Assembly (NCBI RefSeq): GCF_029962835.1
Contig: NC_080588.1
Span: 16,200,001 to 16,264,000, forward strand
Length of the DNA: 64,000 nt
From: Magnolia sinica
Taxonomy: Eukaryota > Streptophyta > Magnoliopsida > Magnoliales > Magnoliaceae
Direction: 5' to 3'
In this document: positions 36,301 through 49,475 of the stretch, in pieces
Numbering within the stretch: position 1 is the stretch's first letter
Layout of the letters: each line of letters opens with the position of its first letter
Translations under genes and position numbers: made by a program
The notes under the pieces: model-generated
What the model was told of the DNA's origin: nothing
Database searches by the model: none
The model's input: the letters and a program-made list of their open reading frames with translations, nothing else

Positions 36301-37985
36301 GACAACAAGTGAGGTCCACTGGGGTGGCTCACTTCTTCCAGAAAGCCAGATGAATATAGTGTTTTCCGTCATATTGTATTGCTGAGCTATCCAGAAATTT
36401 CTAGACAGTTAGCCATCTTTAGCCCAACCCATGGGCCTCAAACATGGAAGTAGGGTGTGGGTCCCATACCACATCAAAGTGGGTTCCACTCACTACAAAA
36501 CCGTTGAAGAAATTTGGGATAAAAAGGCCAACAAATAGGTCTAAACAGTAGCTCAAAACACATCCTCCAACTGGGCCTGAAGTCTGGACAGCAATATAGG
36601 CTGTCCATATTTCAGTCCATGCAAATAAATCAAGGGGTCCATAGCCCTGATTCCTCATGTAGGGTCCACCGTGATAGGTTTAAAAAATTCCAGACCCATT
36701 AGAGCTTTCAAGCCTCCTTGAAAATTTATTTTAGAGGCCATCCAAACCATGCATGCATGATTAGGCCTGGACGTCCAATTAAGGTGGGCTTAGACGTCCC
36801 ATCTTGCTAGGGGCCTAGGATGTTGTTGACATACTTTGGTGGGCCACACATTATCAGAGAATGTACAGAAGAAGATAAGGAAGAGGGAGGGAGAGAAGGA
36901 GCAAGATCAGCCATAGGTGGGAAGTCCCGCCACTAATGGACCACCCACACACAAATCCACACCATCACTATATCATACACTTACATGCAAGCCAAGATAC
37001 ATCAAAATAAGTTGCTGGATAGTATGGATCCCTTCCCTATATGTACGCAAAGGCCTAGGTGGCCCATGAGATGCAAGAAATAAGAAGAGATCATCATGGT
37101 GGGTCCATAGAAAATGACCCTCCGTGGAATGGATTGTGAAGGATTTAGGCCCTTGGCCTTCATCCTAGGAACCAAATAGGCCCTCCACCATGGATTGGTG
37201 GGCCCTACATGCTTCCATGCATGTAGCAAAAGAGAAAGGAATAAAGGGAAGAAGAAGAAGGAGAGATGAAGCCAAGAAAAAGCACCCACCTCAAAGATCT
37301 CCACCAAAACTCCAACTCTGGGCTTTTAAGGCTCCAAGCAAGTAAGATTGAAGGGGTGAGATATGATTTTGATGGATGGAGTGAGGGAAAATGGAGGAGA
37401 AGGGGGCTGGAGTGTTGGAAGCGTGCAAGAGGGAGAGGAGACGGAGATATAGAGAGAATGAGAAGAAAGAGAGAGGGAGAGAGAGTTGTAGGAGAGTCAT
37501 CATTGCTCTCTCCACCTAGGTTAGAGAAAACCATCATACCCTATGGTGATACAAAAAATGTTACTGAGGTAGGGTAGGTTTGGGTGGTGTGGGTCATGTT
37601 GGTAGTGTGGGTGGTGTAAGAGATGTAGGTTTAGGTGGTGTTGGTTGAAAAACGTGTAGATGGAGTGGGCCACCTTGGGAAACCTGTACACCACTCTAGG
37701 TGGGCAACACAATCATGATTAAAGGGCTAAAATAATGAAATGCTTATAACTTATGATCTACACATCAGATTGATGCACGGGACGTGACATCGAAACCGTG
37801 GCGACGATGCGAACAAGATGGCATAAGTCTTGGGTTGATCCAAGTCGGGTCTACGTGACCGGACTCAAGGATGACCGCAAATACAATCCGAGGGTCGCGG
37901 GTCGCCGATATTCGACCGGTAGGACTGCGGGAATAAGAGAAACGAAATGCACACTCACACACATGCACTCGGGTCGGGTCTTACA
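33382..37985 (-). mobile_element. 3' LTR (4604 bp) of the complete Gypsy element
   Basis: TGTCACGCC … GGGTCTTACA on the + strand, paired with 43007-47606 over its whole length. The element is transcribed from the - strand, so this is the downstream LTR. It contains imperfect ~180-bp internal repeats at about 35870-36350, many TGGGCC words and 'GGACGTCC'-type palindromes, and GA-rich patches near 36880 and 37440-37490. Short open frames (for example 37266-37577) are shared with the other LTR only because the LTRs are copies. The two LTRs differ mostly by transitions and some small indels, so the insertion is not recent. Confidence 0.93.
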
Positions 37986-37999
37986 ATCCTCCCCACCTA
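37986..37999 (-). promoter_or_regulatory. Polypurine tract of the Gypsy element
   Basis: On the - strand it reads TAGGTGGGGAGGAT, directly adjoining the TGTAAGACC start of the 3' LTR. It is the expected primer for plus-strand synthesis. Confidence 0.85.
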
Positions 38000-38009
38000 C
38001 AAAGAAATT

Positions 38010-41000
38010 TTATCCTCGAAATTGACCAATCTCAAGATAAAATGAAAGGTAAAATACCACCATCATATAGCAATCATCAAAGAGAAGACAATAAAAACAA
38101 TCATACATCAATCAATCATCAAACAAATGAGGATAACACTCTTTAATCTCAGTCTCGCATTCCCAAGACTCCTTGGCCTCTGAATGATGACCCCATTACA
38201 CCTTCACTAAGGGAATGACCTTGGTCCTGAGGACCTGCTCCTTCCGATCAAGAATACGAATCGGTTGATCGATGTAGGAAGCATACTCACGGACCTAGAG
38301 TGGCTGTCAATCAATCACAGGAATAATGTCTGACCCACATTTTCGTAACCTAGAAACATGGAATACATCGTGGATCGTGGACAACTTATGAGGTAAGGCA
38401 AGCCTATAAGCCACAACGCCCACGTGCTCGGTAATCTCAAAAGGTCCAATGAATCTCAGAGAAAACTTGCCCTTTACACCAAAATGAACCACGTCTTTCA
38501 TAGGCGAGACCTTGAGATATACCATGTCCCTGACTGTGAACTCGAGGGATCGACGCTGACGATCAGCAAAACTCTTCTGCTGGCTCCGAATTATGCGCAT
38601 CCTCTGCCTGATAACATCAATAACCTCCAACGTCTGTTGCACAAGCTCGAGACCTAAGAGACGACGCTTCTCGGTCCAACAATTAGGAGATCTGCATGGT
38701 CCACCATAAAGTGCCTCAAAAGGAGCCATGTCGATAGTCGCCTGATAACTGTTGTTGTATGCGAACTCGGTGAGGCGCAAATGTTTATCCTAACTACCCG
38801 CAAAGTCGATCACACAATCTCTGAGCATATCTTCAAGGATCTGGTTAACCTTTTGGTCTGCCCATCCATTTACGGATGATAAGTGGTGTTGAGACGCAAA
38901 GTAGCCCCTATCGCCTGTTGAAAATTTCTCCAAAACTAAGACATAAACTTGGAGTCTCTGTCCAAAACGATCGAAACTGGAATGTCGCGTAGTCTCACTA
39001 TCTCCTCAATGAACACCTTTGCAAACCGGTCCATGGACCCGGAGGCACGTACTGGAATGAAATGAGCCGACTTCGTCAGACGATCGACGATAACCCAAAT
39101 GATATCGTGACCGCGCTGAGTCCTTGGTAAACCTATGATGAAGTCCATCGATACGTGCTCCCACTTCCACTCTGGAACGTTCAACGACTGCAAGGGACAA
39201 GGGAGTATCTGGTGATCGTCCTTGACACGCTGTCATATGTCACACTCGTCCACAAAACTAGCAATCCGGTATTTCATCCCTTGTCAAAAATGCTGCCTCC
39301 TCTTATCATGATACATCTTTATGGAGCTCGGGTGAATAGTAAGTCTCGGTCGGTGTGCCTCGATCATCTGATCACGAAGCAACTCTGGCACGTCTGGGAC
39401 ACAAAATTGGCCTATAAAGCGTAATCTACCATCAGAACCAATCTGCCAGTTTGATTGCTCCACGGATGCGGCCTCTGCTCGATAGTCCTGAAGTGACTCG
39501 TCCGTCTGTTGAGCCTCGATTACCCTAGTCACCAAAGAGGGTTGAATCGACAAGTTCGAAAGATGAACAATGGAAGAATGCAGACCAAACTCAAAGTCAT
39601 ACTCTAAAACATCCTCGAGCATCTGCCACTCTCGCACCATCATCCGAGCCACCAGGCCTCGTGGCTGATGGCTGAGCGTGTCTGCCACCATGTTCACCTT
39701 ACCCGGGTGGTACTGAAGGTCGAAATCATAGTCCTTCAATAGCTCCATCCATCGCCTCTGACGTAAGTTCAACTCAAACTGCGAAAATAGATACTTCAAG
39801 CTCTTATAATCCGAGAAGAGCTCGAACCGAACCTCATAAAGATAATGCCTCCACACCTTCAGTGCGAAGACAACCGCTGCAAGCTCTAGATCATGGTGGG
39901 GGTAGTTCAGCTCGTGGACCTTGAGCTGGCATGAGGCATACACCACTAGCTTCCTGTGCTGCATCAGGACAACACTCAAGCCAACTCTAAAGGCATCGGT
40001 AAAAACAACAAAATCCTTACTCCCATCAGGAAGAGTGAGAACAGGAGTGAACGTGAGGCAGTCCTTCAACTCCGTAAATGCCTCATCGCAGGCGTCACTC
40101 CAGACGAACTCGATGCCCTTCCGCGTCAACTGGGTCAGCGGTGCTGCAATATGGGAGAAACCCTCAATAAATCATCGGTAATATCCCATTAGACCAAGAA
40201 AGTTACGGATCTCAGACGCGTTCATGGGCTGGACCCACTAATGTACTGCATCAACCTTCGAGGGGTCCACACCGACACCCTCCCTCGTCACCACGTGACC
40301 GAGGAACTTCACCTCCTCCTACTAAAAATTGCACTTATCCAGCTTCGCATATAGTTGGTGGGCACGGAGGGTTTCCAGCACAATCTCTAATTGTTCAACA
40401 TGGTCCTCCCGGGTCCTCGAATAAACAAGAATATCATCAATGAATACCACCATGAACTGATCGAGGAACGGCCGAAAGACTTCGTTTATTAGTTGCATGA
40501 ATACGGCGGGCGCATTGGTCCGTGCGAACGACATGACTAAGAACTCGAAGTGACCATAGCGTGTCTGGAAAGCCATCTTCGGAATGTCCTCCTCTCAGAC
40601 TCGAATCTGATAGTAATCGGAAAGCAAGTCTATCTTGAAAAAATACTGTGCACCCTGCAACTGGTTGAACAGATCAACAATACGGGAAATCGGGTATCGG
40701 TTCTTGATGGTAACTCTGTTGAGCTCATGATAATCTCCACAGAGTCGTAACGAGCCACATTCTTCTTCACAAACAATACCAGGGATCCCCAAGGCGAAAT
40801 GCTGGGACGAATGAAGCCTAACTCCCAGAGCTCATCCAACTGCTCCTACAGTTCCCTCAACTCCAACGGTTCCATTAGGTAGGGGGCCTTTGAGATAGGT
40901 GCGGTACCGGGCACCAAATCAATTTGAAATTCCACTTGCCGACGTGGTGATAAACGTGGGATCTCCTAAAACACTTTTGAGTACTCACAAACAACTGGCA

Positions 41001-42843
41001 GCTACTCAATACACCCTGCCATAGAATCCTCAACGACAGAAGACAAGAAATTAGATAACGGCTCTCCTCTGGGCTCGACGACAAACTGGAATACTGGTAA
41101 GCCTGGAATGTGAAACGTAACTTTCCTCGCGGCACAGTTTAAGATGACATAATACTCTGCAAGCCAGTCCATACTTAGAATAACATCAAAGTCTGTCATC
41201 GGCATCATGAACAAATTGGCAAGAAGGAAAATCTTGTTTACTAACACCGAGTAAGAAGGGTAGCGATGGGTCAACACAATGGACTTCCCCATGGGAGTCA
41301 AAACTGCCAAGGCCTCAGACACGGATTCCGATAGAATACCAGTCGATCGGCAAAACTACTTGACCACAAAAGAATGAGAGGCACCAGAATTAAATAAAAC
41401 ATAAGCAACATAAACAAGAAGAATACCCTCGACGACTCCATCGGTCGATGACTGCAGGTCCTGAGCTGGTAAGGAGAGTAAACCAAAAGACTGAGGATCC
41501 GGAGTTTATGCCTGCTGGGCTGCAATACACACTTGACCCAGGGACTAGACATATGGATATCCCCTCTGTTGCTGCTGCTGTCTCTACTTGGGAGGTCTAC
41601 CTAGCTACCTTTGCTACTGAGGAGGAGCCCTAGGAGCGAGGGCTGGAAGCTACTCTCTCTACTGCTGCTACTACTGAGGAGGACGCGGAGGCAACTGCGG
41701 TAGCCTTTGCTGTTGAATGGGGAGAGGGCACTGACGCCTCCGATGCTCGACCTGTCCACAACTGAAGAAAATACTAGAAAATAGGTCAAAAGATGGGGCA
41801 GCTAGCTGTGCTGCTGATGATGATGGAGCTGCTAACTAAGCCGCATGTTGCCGAAACCCTGATTTGCCCCTTCGTCTCTACTGAAGGTGCTGCATGGAAC
41901 TATCGGTTGGTTCTCTCCTCTTCCGGTCTTCACTGGAACTCTGCTCTCTCGATCTCTGGGTCATAGCCCAGTCCTCCTCATAAAGCAGTGCCCGATGAAC
42001 GACCTCGTTGAACGTCTCCAAACAATGCCCTACCACATGGCTATGAAGGGTAGGACACAAGCCAGTCATAAAACGACAAGCCCTCATCTTCTCATCACTG
42101 GTGATATGAGAAGCAAATTTAGACAAGGCCAAGAAACGAGCCTCATATTGAGATACTGACATATCACCCTGAACTAGGGTCTCAAACTCGATCGTCCTCT
42201 GAATCTGAACATGCTCGGGAAAGAATTTCTGGTCGAAACGGACTACGAATTCCTCCCAAGTCCAAACGAAATCTGCCCTAGCCATCCTGGATACGGACGA
42301 CCACCAATGACGAGCCTCACCCTAAAGAAGATAAGTTGTAAGGGATACCCTCTGATCAGCTAGACACTGCATAGTGTCGAAAATCCTCGCGATCTCAGTG
42401 TACCATGCCTCAGCGGCCAAAGGGTCAGGGTTACCACTAAACCTCGGGGGATCATGCTACCAGAACTCTCAAGATATCGCGCTCGTATGCAGTAAGTCAG
42501 AATACCTAGGAACCTCGACGGTAGCAAGCTGATGGGTCTGCAGCGAGGTAGCAACAAGTTGCATCAGTTGTTGAAAATGCTTGACACCTACTGGTACTGT
42601 CAAGAAAATAGGAGCGACACTCGCCTCGGGCGGAGGTATGGGTGCGGCTGGAGAAGCAGGAGCCTCTGTAACTAGAACAACAGGCTGAGGAGGGGGAACT
42701 GGTGGGGAAACTGGAGCAACTGGAGGAATAGGCGCTACAGGAGAAACAGGCTGAATCGGGACCTTAGAAATCAGATCCTTTATGATGGGAGCGGGATGCG
42801 TTCGAGTAGAACGAGTATCTCGGGTGCCACATCTAGGCGGCAT
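38010..42843 (-). pseudogene. Gypsy gag-pol polyprotein, chromovirus (Tekay/Del-like), inactivated
   Basis: Order on the - strand: gag start MPPRCGTRDTRSTRTH at 42843, a Pro-rich stretch, then the retrotransposon gag domain (ADFVWTWEEFVVRFDQKFFP) at about 41990-42285. A damaged zinc knuckle (CGQVEHRRRQC) lies near 41750. In the protease, the active-site Asp of the DSGASHSF motif reads Asn (FNSGASHSF) near 41385, with FDVILSMDWLAEYYVILN near 41160. RT has [15 protein letters not shown] and an intact FIDDILVYS near 40420-40450. RNase H is at 39700-40060 ([14 protein letters not shown]). Integrase has a zinc finger with its last Cys lost to a stop and a core with MDFIIGLP and LDRDSKF; the third acidic position reads Asp (GWADQK) where Glu is usual. 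The C-terminal GPFEI and chromodomain-like RILDRKEQVLR…SWECE lie near 38150-38480. There are at least eight stops and several shifts. Confidence 0.92.
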
Positions 42844-42989
42844 CGTATACAAAATAATGATGACGCAAGGAATCAAGACAATTACAGGCTCAATATGGAG
42901 TGAAAAGAAATATCTCAGGACACTACTCCATCCTACGCTTTCAGTAGACATGTGATGTTATCCCGAGTTATTCTAGAATTACTTGATAT

Positions 42990-43001
42990 GCTTTGATACC
43001 A
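42990..43001 (-). promoter_or_regulatory. Gypsy primer-binding site
   Basis: On the - strand TGGTATCAAAGC, five bases inside the 5' LTR end. It is one mismatch from the initiator-Met tRNA 3' complement, as is usual for chromoviruses. Confidence 0.88.
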
Positions 43002-43006
43002 ACTCC

Positions 43007-46000
43007 TGTCACACCCCAGACTTGGTAACCGTACTCACAAGGAACCCGATAGCCGATTCTAGCCGCAACAGCCTTCATAGTACCCCATTCTCGGCTCCTA
43101 AGGCAGGTTCCAATCCTGGGATCCTACAAGGAGGATTTTCATAACAGTATAATCAATTCTAATACAAACATACCTAAGATCCAGCAAGTATATATGAGAA
43201 TAACAAAGGCACACATCATAAAATCCACTAAGAATTTGAACTTTTACAAGCTTTGATAAGCTCCAAAAGGACATACATAAGATAATAGAAGAAAGAGAGA
43301 AAAGTCTGCAAGATTGGGGTCCTCAAGTTCAGCTCTAATCCAAGCTCTGCCGCTACGACGCCTGCCTAGGATCTCCTGCATGCATCAATCGTGCATAAGC
43401 TTATAGAAGCTTAAAGGGTGATGAAAGTGTATAACAATGATACACAGAAGAATAGTAGGAGGTATAGGAAGAGAAACATGCTCAATGACAATATCACCAG
43501 CCTTACTAAGGCTTATCATGAATACGATGCAATGAGTACCAAGCGCCTTACCAAGGCGATGCATAAAGGGGGCTTATACAACCGATGCGAATGCGATGCA
43601 AAGTGATGTCAGTGCTCATCTTCAATCCACATAATAAGTACATTTCCAATCATAAGAAAATCACTAGGGTCCATTACACTGCTGGATGACTGCTGCTCTA
43701 CAGACCCTGCACAGTCAAACGAGCGTAAGAGACCTTACTAGCCGCCTGTGGACAACCAATCACTTGCAAGGCCTGACAGTAGCGGACCCATTTATGAGCT
43801 GGTCAGACTCAGCCTAGCAATGCCTTCTTACATCAGGTGAGTAAGGCCATACCCTTAACCAACCGACTACATGACAGTGGGAGTCGCAGCCTAACGGTAT
43901 AAGGCCCTCATGCGCTCATAGTTTCCACTCGGTCACGGCATTCGGGCAGATCATTGGTACCATGAAAGTTTTAGGAATTTCACCCATGGACATCCTATGC
44001 ACCCAGTATGGTCAAGTAATATTTCCGATGTCCACACATACGGCTATCCATGAACGTCCCTGTAGAGGCAAGGCCCTGGTGAAGCAAGGGAGGTATCATC
44101 ATGAAATATGTTGCCAATGCATGAGTCACAATACAGATCATGCACAAGCTTCAGGCAATCAATTGTATAAGGGGAGAAACTCCATCCCTCTATGTCCACC
44201 ACACAATGCAATCAGTTCACACAAATGATGCATATGGGTCACAATGAAGTAATTGTGCTACCTGTAGAATATATATTCCTCCTTCTTAAGGAGGGACAAG
44301 GTCTAGATACCTAGACGGGTACTCTAAGGAGAGAAGTGAAGTCCTCTAGTGGGGGCCCAATACCTTGGGATGACCCACAAGTTAAGAGAGTAATAAACCC
44401 AAGGAAGAAGCGGTCCTAATCAAGGGCCCAGGTGGACCTTCAGCCACCTATAGGAACCTTCTGGGCCTACCTTAGGGCTACCAAGGAGGACATCGAACCT
44501 CAACTAGGCCCCAAAAGGCAGCCCGCTATGCATAAAGGTAAAGTCTAAGGCCCAAGCAATCCATGGCCTAGTGGGCCATACACTAAGCCCAATGCATAGG
44601 CAACATGGTGGGCCCTCAAGCAAAGTTTGGGCCCAACCATAAAGGTCATGGGTCCACTCATTGTGGTGGGCCTAATGGGCAACCCATTATTCCTTATAGT
44701 TAACACAAGAAAGTTGGGCCTCACATCTTGGCCCAAGCATGGATTTATTTTAGTGGGCAAGCAAGGGCCCAACTACTTTAGTATTTGACCCATTAAACCC
44801 ATCACAATGACATGATAAATATAGGCGCCAAGGGTCCAATGGGCATATCAGAAGTTCCAGCCCAACCAAGGCTATAAGGCCCAACAATTAATTAGAAGAC
44901 TAGTCCAATAAGAATCCAATTGGAATAGGCCTTTAAATATGCACTAATTAAGCCTAAAAATCTAATTAAAATGGGGCAAGATATGTGTAACAATATCCCC
45001 AAATTTGGTGGACCATGCTGCCCCAAAACATCCATTTATGGGCAGCAACCATGGGCCTATTGCTGGAATTCCAGCCCACCCACAATCTGGCATTATTGGA
45101 ATTTAAAAAAATTAATTAAATTATATGTTTATTTTAGTTCCTGGTGACCCGTACATATCACAGGGGGGTCCACCAACTGAAGGGAGTAGATGAAACACAT
45201 AAATCAGATGGGCCATGCTGCTGGATTGGATGTCCAGCAGCAGCCCAATGGGCTGGGCGTCCCATGTGTAGGCAGCCATATGGGCCTGGGTATTTGGCCT
45301 AAAAACTCATCTAATGGGTCCCAAAAATGGAAAACTACAGAGGGAGGATGATCACTGCCCCTATGGACCCCACATGGATGACTGGTGGGATATAAAATAC
45401 ATTAAGGTGGGCTCATGAAGTGGCCTAGTCAGCCAGCCAAGGCTGGTCACCCCAGCCTGGGCGTCCCAGGCCGCACCACGGTCGGTACAAGGGCCTGATG
45501 GCCCAAAAATTTTACAGGGTGGTCCTTCCATGGGTGGGCCACACCTCCAAAAAATTTATCAAATTTTGGATAAATAGAAGTATTTTAATTAATTTAAAGA
45601 AAACAATTTGTCCAGAAACATCTGTCTGATCTGGACGTCCCAACGTGATGGGCTGGTCCAGCCCCTGCCACGGTGTGCACAAGGGTCCATTGGCCCCAAA
45701 CATTTGTAGGTGGGTCCTACCATGGGTGGGCCACCCTTTTGTAAATTTTCATGATTTTTGGATACCCACAAGTATTTTAATTAAAGAATTACAATCTGTC
45801 CCGGGTGAAATGTTGCTGGAATTATTACAGTCCCTATGTTTGGGACCACATGGAGTGGGCCTGGACCCACCCGAACCCTTGAAACATTAGGGAAAAAAGT
45901 GGCCCTACATCTGGACAACAAGTGGGGTCCACTGGGGTGGCCCACTTCTTCTAGAAAGTTAGATGAATATAGTGTTTTCCGCCATACTGTATTGCTGAAC

Positions 46001-47606
46001 TGTCTAGAAATTTCTCGATAGTTAGTCATATTTGGCCCAACCCATGGGCCTCAAACATGGGAGGTACAGTGTGGGCCCCATACCACATCAAAGTGGGTTC
46101 CACTCACTACAAAATTCCTAAAGAAATTTAGGATAAAAAGGCCTGTAAATAAGTCTAAACAGTAGCTCAAAACATATGCTCAAACTGGGCCTGAAATCTG
46201 GACAGCAACATAGGCTGTCCATATTTCATCCCATGCAAATAAATCAAGGGGTCCATATCCCTAATTCCTCATGTGGGGTCCACCTTGATAGGTTCACAAA
46301 ATTCTAAACCCATCAGAGCTCTCAAACCTCCATGAAAATCCATTTTGGAGGCCATCAAACCATGCATGCATGATTGGGCCTAGACGTCCAATCAAGGTGG
46401 GCTTGGACGTCCCATCTTGCTAGGGGCCTGGGATGTTGCTGACCTACTTTGGTGGGCCACACATCATCAGAGAATATACAGAAGAAGATAAGGAAAAGGA
46501 GGGGAGGGAAGGAGCAAGATGGGCCATAGGTGGGAGGTCCCGCCACTAATGGACCACCCACACACAAATCCATACCATCACTATATCATATACTTACATG
46601 TAAGCCAAGATACATCAAAATAAGTTATTGGATGGTAGGGATCCCTTCCTTACATACTTGCAAAGGCTTAGGTGGCCCATGAGATGAAAGAAATAAGAGG
46701 AGATCATCATGGTGGGTCCATAGAAAATGGCCCTCCATGGAATGGAATGTGAAGGATTTAGGCCCTTGGCCTTCATCCTAGGAACTATATAGGGCCTCCA
46801 CCATAGATTGGTGGGCCCTACATGCTTCCATGCATGTAGCAAAAGAGAAAGGAAGAAAGAGAAGAAGAAGAAGGAGAGATGAAGCCAAGAAAAAGCACCC
46901 ACCTCAAAGATCTCCATCAAAACTCCAGCTCTAGGCTTTTAAGGCTCCAAGCAAGCAAGATTGAAGGGGTGAGATGTGATTTTGATGGATGGATTGAGGG
47001 GAAATGGATGAGAAGGGGGCTGGAGTGTTGGAAGCTTGCAAGAGGGAGAGGAGAGGGAGAGATAGAGAGAATGAGAAGAGAGAGAGAGGGAGAGAGAGTT
47101 GTAGGAGAGTCATCATTTCTCTCTCCACCTAGGTTAGAGAAAACCATCATACCCTATAGTGATACAAACAATGTTGCTAGGGTAGGGTAGGTTTGAGTGG
47201 TGTCGGTGGTGTTAGTAGTATGGGTGGTGTAAGAGATGTAGGTTTAGGTGGTGTTGGTTGGAAAATGTGTAGATGGAGTGGGCCACATTAAGAAACGTGT
47301 ACACCACTTTAGGTGGGCCACACAATCATGATCAAAGGGTTAAAATGATGAAATGCATACAACTTATGATCTACACATCGGATGGACGCACGAGACATGA
47401 CATTCGAACCGCGGCGATAATGCGAACAACATGACATAGGTCTCGGGTCGATCCGAGTCAGGTCTACATGACCGGACTCAAGGATGACCACAAACACAAT
47501 CTGAAGGTCGCAGGTCATCAGAATTCGACCGGTAAGACCTCGAGAACAAGAGAAACGAAATGCACACTCACACACACACACACGCGCACTTGGGTTGGGT
47601 CTTACA
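43007..47606 (-). mobile_element. 5' LTR (4600 bp) of the complete Gypsy element
   Basis: TGTCACACC … GGGTCTTACA on the + strand, homologous end to end with 33382-37985. It should contain the element's promoter and transcription start on the - strand. The same internal features recur: ~180-bp repeats at about 45480-45960, GA-rich patches near 46490 and 47040-47100, and a (CA)n tract at about 47563-47582. Together with the internal part the element is 14,225 bp, of which almost two thirds is LTR. Confidence 0.93.
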
Positions 47607-47914
47607 CTCAATGTCAGCCCCCTCAGTCATCTTTAGATCGAACAACTATAAAGGACCTCATCCGTTAGACACAACTGAATTGAGATATTAGCCTTTTGAC
47701 ATAACTTGTTACACTCTTCTTCTTTCAAAGTTTCCGGTCGCTTTCCATGGAGTGTCTTCTAATTCTTTTGAACTAGATGGCCTTTCATCTTCACCTTCCA
47801 TAGTTCAACATTGTTTTTTTCGGAATACTTCTCTACATCAAACTTCATGATAGATGCCATGGATACCTTATTTTTAGATTTGATCTCCTTCCCAATGTTT
47901 TCTTTGATATTATT
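47607..47914 (-). pseudogene. Copia element B gag, N-terminal part
   Basis: Starts at MASIMKFDVEKYSEKN (ATG at 47858-47860) and continues with VELWKVKMKGHLV and QLCLTDEVLY, with a shift near 47760. It runs into the Gypsy insertion within the gag motif that reads GADIE, and the frame resumes at 33381. The first five bases are the right target duplication (CTCAA). Confidence 0.8.
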
Positions 47915-48463
47915 TGTTGGGACTCGTGGAAAGACAATGAGGAATCAAACAAAATAATCACAATCGCACAAGAAATTCAATAGAGTATACTCTAAATTTT
48001 CTTGAAAAACCCTTGTGGGAAAAACCACGGTACAAAGTGATAATGCACTATGAATAATAGAGTTACAAGAGATGAAATGTTACCGATTCAAAGCTCTAAG
48101 AGAAAAACCCTAGCTTTTTCTCTCTTCGAGATCCTCTCAAAACCCTTAAACATGCCTAGCCTTAACCTTAATCCTAATTAATTACACCCATATATATAAT
48201 GTAAAACGGAAATAGAAACAAACCACGCAAAAATGCACAAAACTGCACAATCTGTCAACATGTTGATTTGACTGGTCAAGATGCATCGATCGGTCAGGTT
48301 GACTAGAGTTTTCGACCGTCGAAAACTCCAAAAACAATTCAAAGAGTTTTGCTATAAAAAAAAAAAATTGAATATTTTTTATATCCCTCGACCAGTTGAC
48401 CAAACCGTCAACCGGTCGATGGACCCTATTTCGGTACAGATTAGAGGCATCCGATTTTCAACA
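47915..48463 (-). mobile_element. 5' LTR of Copia element B, - orientation
   Basis: 549 bp, TGTTGGGACTCG … TTTTCAACA on the + strand. It is the inverted homologue of 29687-30206. The outer half contains several short palindromic words (ATCGATCGGTCAGG, TCGACCAGTTGACC, GTCAACCGGTCGATGG). A degenerate primer site (AATAATATCAAAG on the - strand) lies directly inside it. Confidence 0.75.
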
Positions 48464-48499
48464 CAACTAAGTGTTTACCATGAGAACAAGGGGCTAGTT

Positions 48500-49475
48500 T
48501 TTAAGTGCGACTACAGTGCACAGTAATAATTTCCTCTTTTATAGCTTTTTGCTACATAGTATGAGCCAATGTCTCACGTTGTGAATTGGGAACAACCACC
48601 TTTGATATATAGGGACATTGTAAATGTATGGGACGATGGAAGTAGGAGAAAGTACGAAACAAAATAGGAGATTGGGTGAAGAATACAAGAGTGAAAACAT
48701 TTTTGAAGATCAATTGAAATATTTGGATATGAGATGGTGGCAGACTTACAGGAACCTCTTCCAAGGGACTTAGTGGTTATAGTGAATTAGAGATCGACCG
48801 TTGGAGTGGGCCTTGGAGGTGACACCAACTTGTCTAGATGATGTGTGAAGGTCTCAATTGGGGAGCCACAGGAAGATGAGGCATGCCTGAGCAATCTGAC
48901 TATGAAAATTCCCTCTGACTGGGAGGAGGTAAGAAGAATGGCTTGTTGTTCAAAAGCGACATCCACACTAATGATTACTCGACTGCTTGATGAACCGAAG
49001 CATTTGTTATCCTTTTTAGTGTGAGAGTACCCAAGAAAGCACATTTGATGGTACATGCATCAAGTTTATTGAGACTAGGATGTAGCATGGACAAATGCAA
49101 TGCAACAAAATATCCAAGTAGAGAAAATGGCAAAGCCGAAAGAATTTTTATTTCATATTTTTATAAAGGATTTTTCCTTCAAAAATGGAGGAAGACATCC
49201 GATTAATACAATAACATGTTGTGACTATGGCAAAGCTCCAAGAGCATTTAGGAATATGCATACGAGTAAGAAGGGACCTCTGCACTTTCAGCAAGTGCTT
49301 GCTCTTTCTTTCGGCAATCCCATTTTGTTGTTTGTGGAGTATAAGAACAGAATGTTTTATAGTATTGCTCATGGAAGTGTTAAGAGCTATAGGAAGGAGG
49401 AAAGATACTCGAGTACATTATCAGACCCAATGCGTTTGATGTTGGTGTTAAACTGTATACCAATATTAGATTAAA
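48500..49475 (-). pseudogene. Copia element C, integrase fragment
   Basis: On the - strand: integrase core end HKQQNGIAERKSKHLLKVQR at about 49250-49330 (the usual PQQNGVAERKNRHLLE), then HIPKCSWSFAIVTTCYCINR. 48787-49056 follows with MCFLGYSHTKKDNKCF (usual KCVFLGYSxTQKGYKC) and RVIISVDVAF. Upstream and downstream pol and any LTR are missing. The wording differs from elements A and B, so this is a separate family. Confidence 0.8.

Noticed and set aside
37266-37577. A 103-residue open frame found again at 46879-47190, and antisense frames over it
   Set aside because: Both lie at the same position in the two LTRs of one element, so the similarity comes from LTR duplication. The composition is GA/CT-driven and no domain is recognisable.
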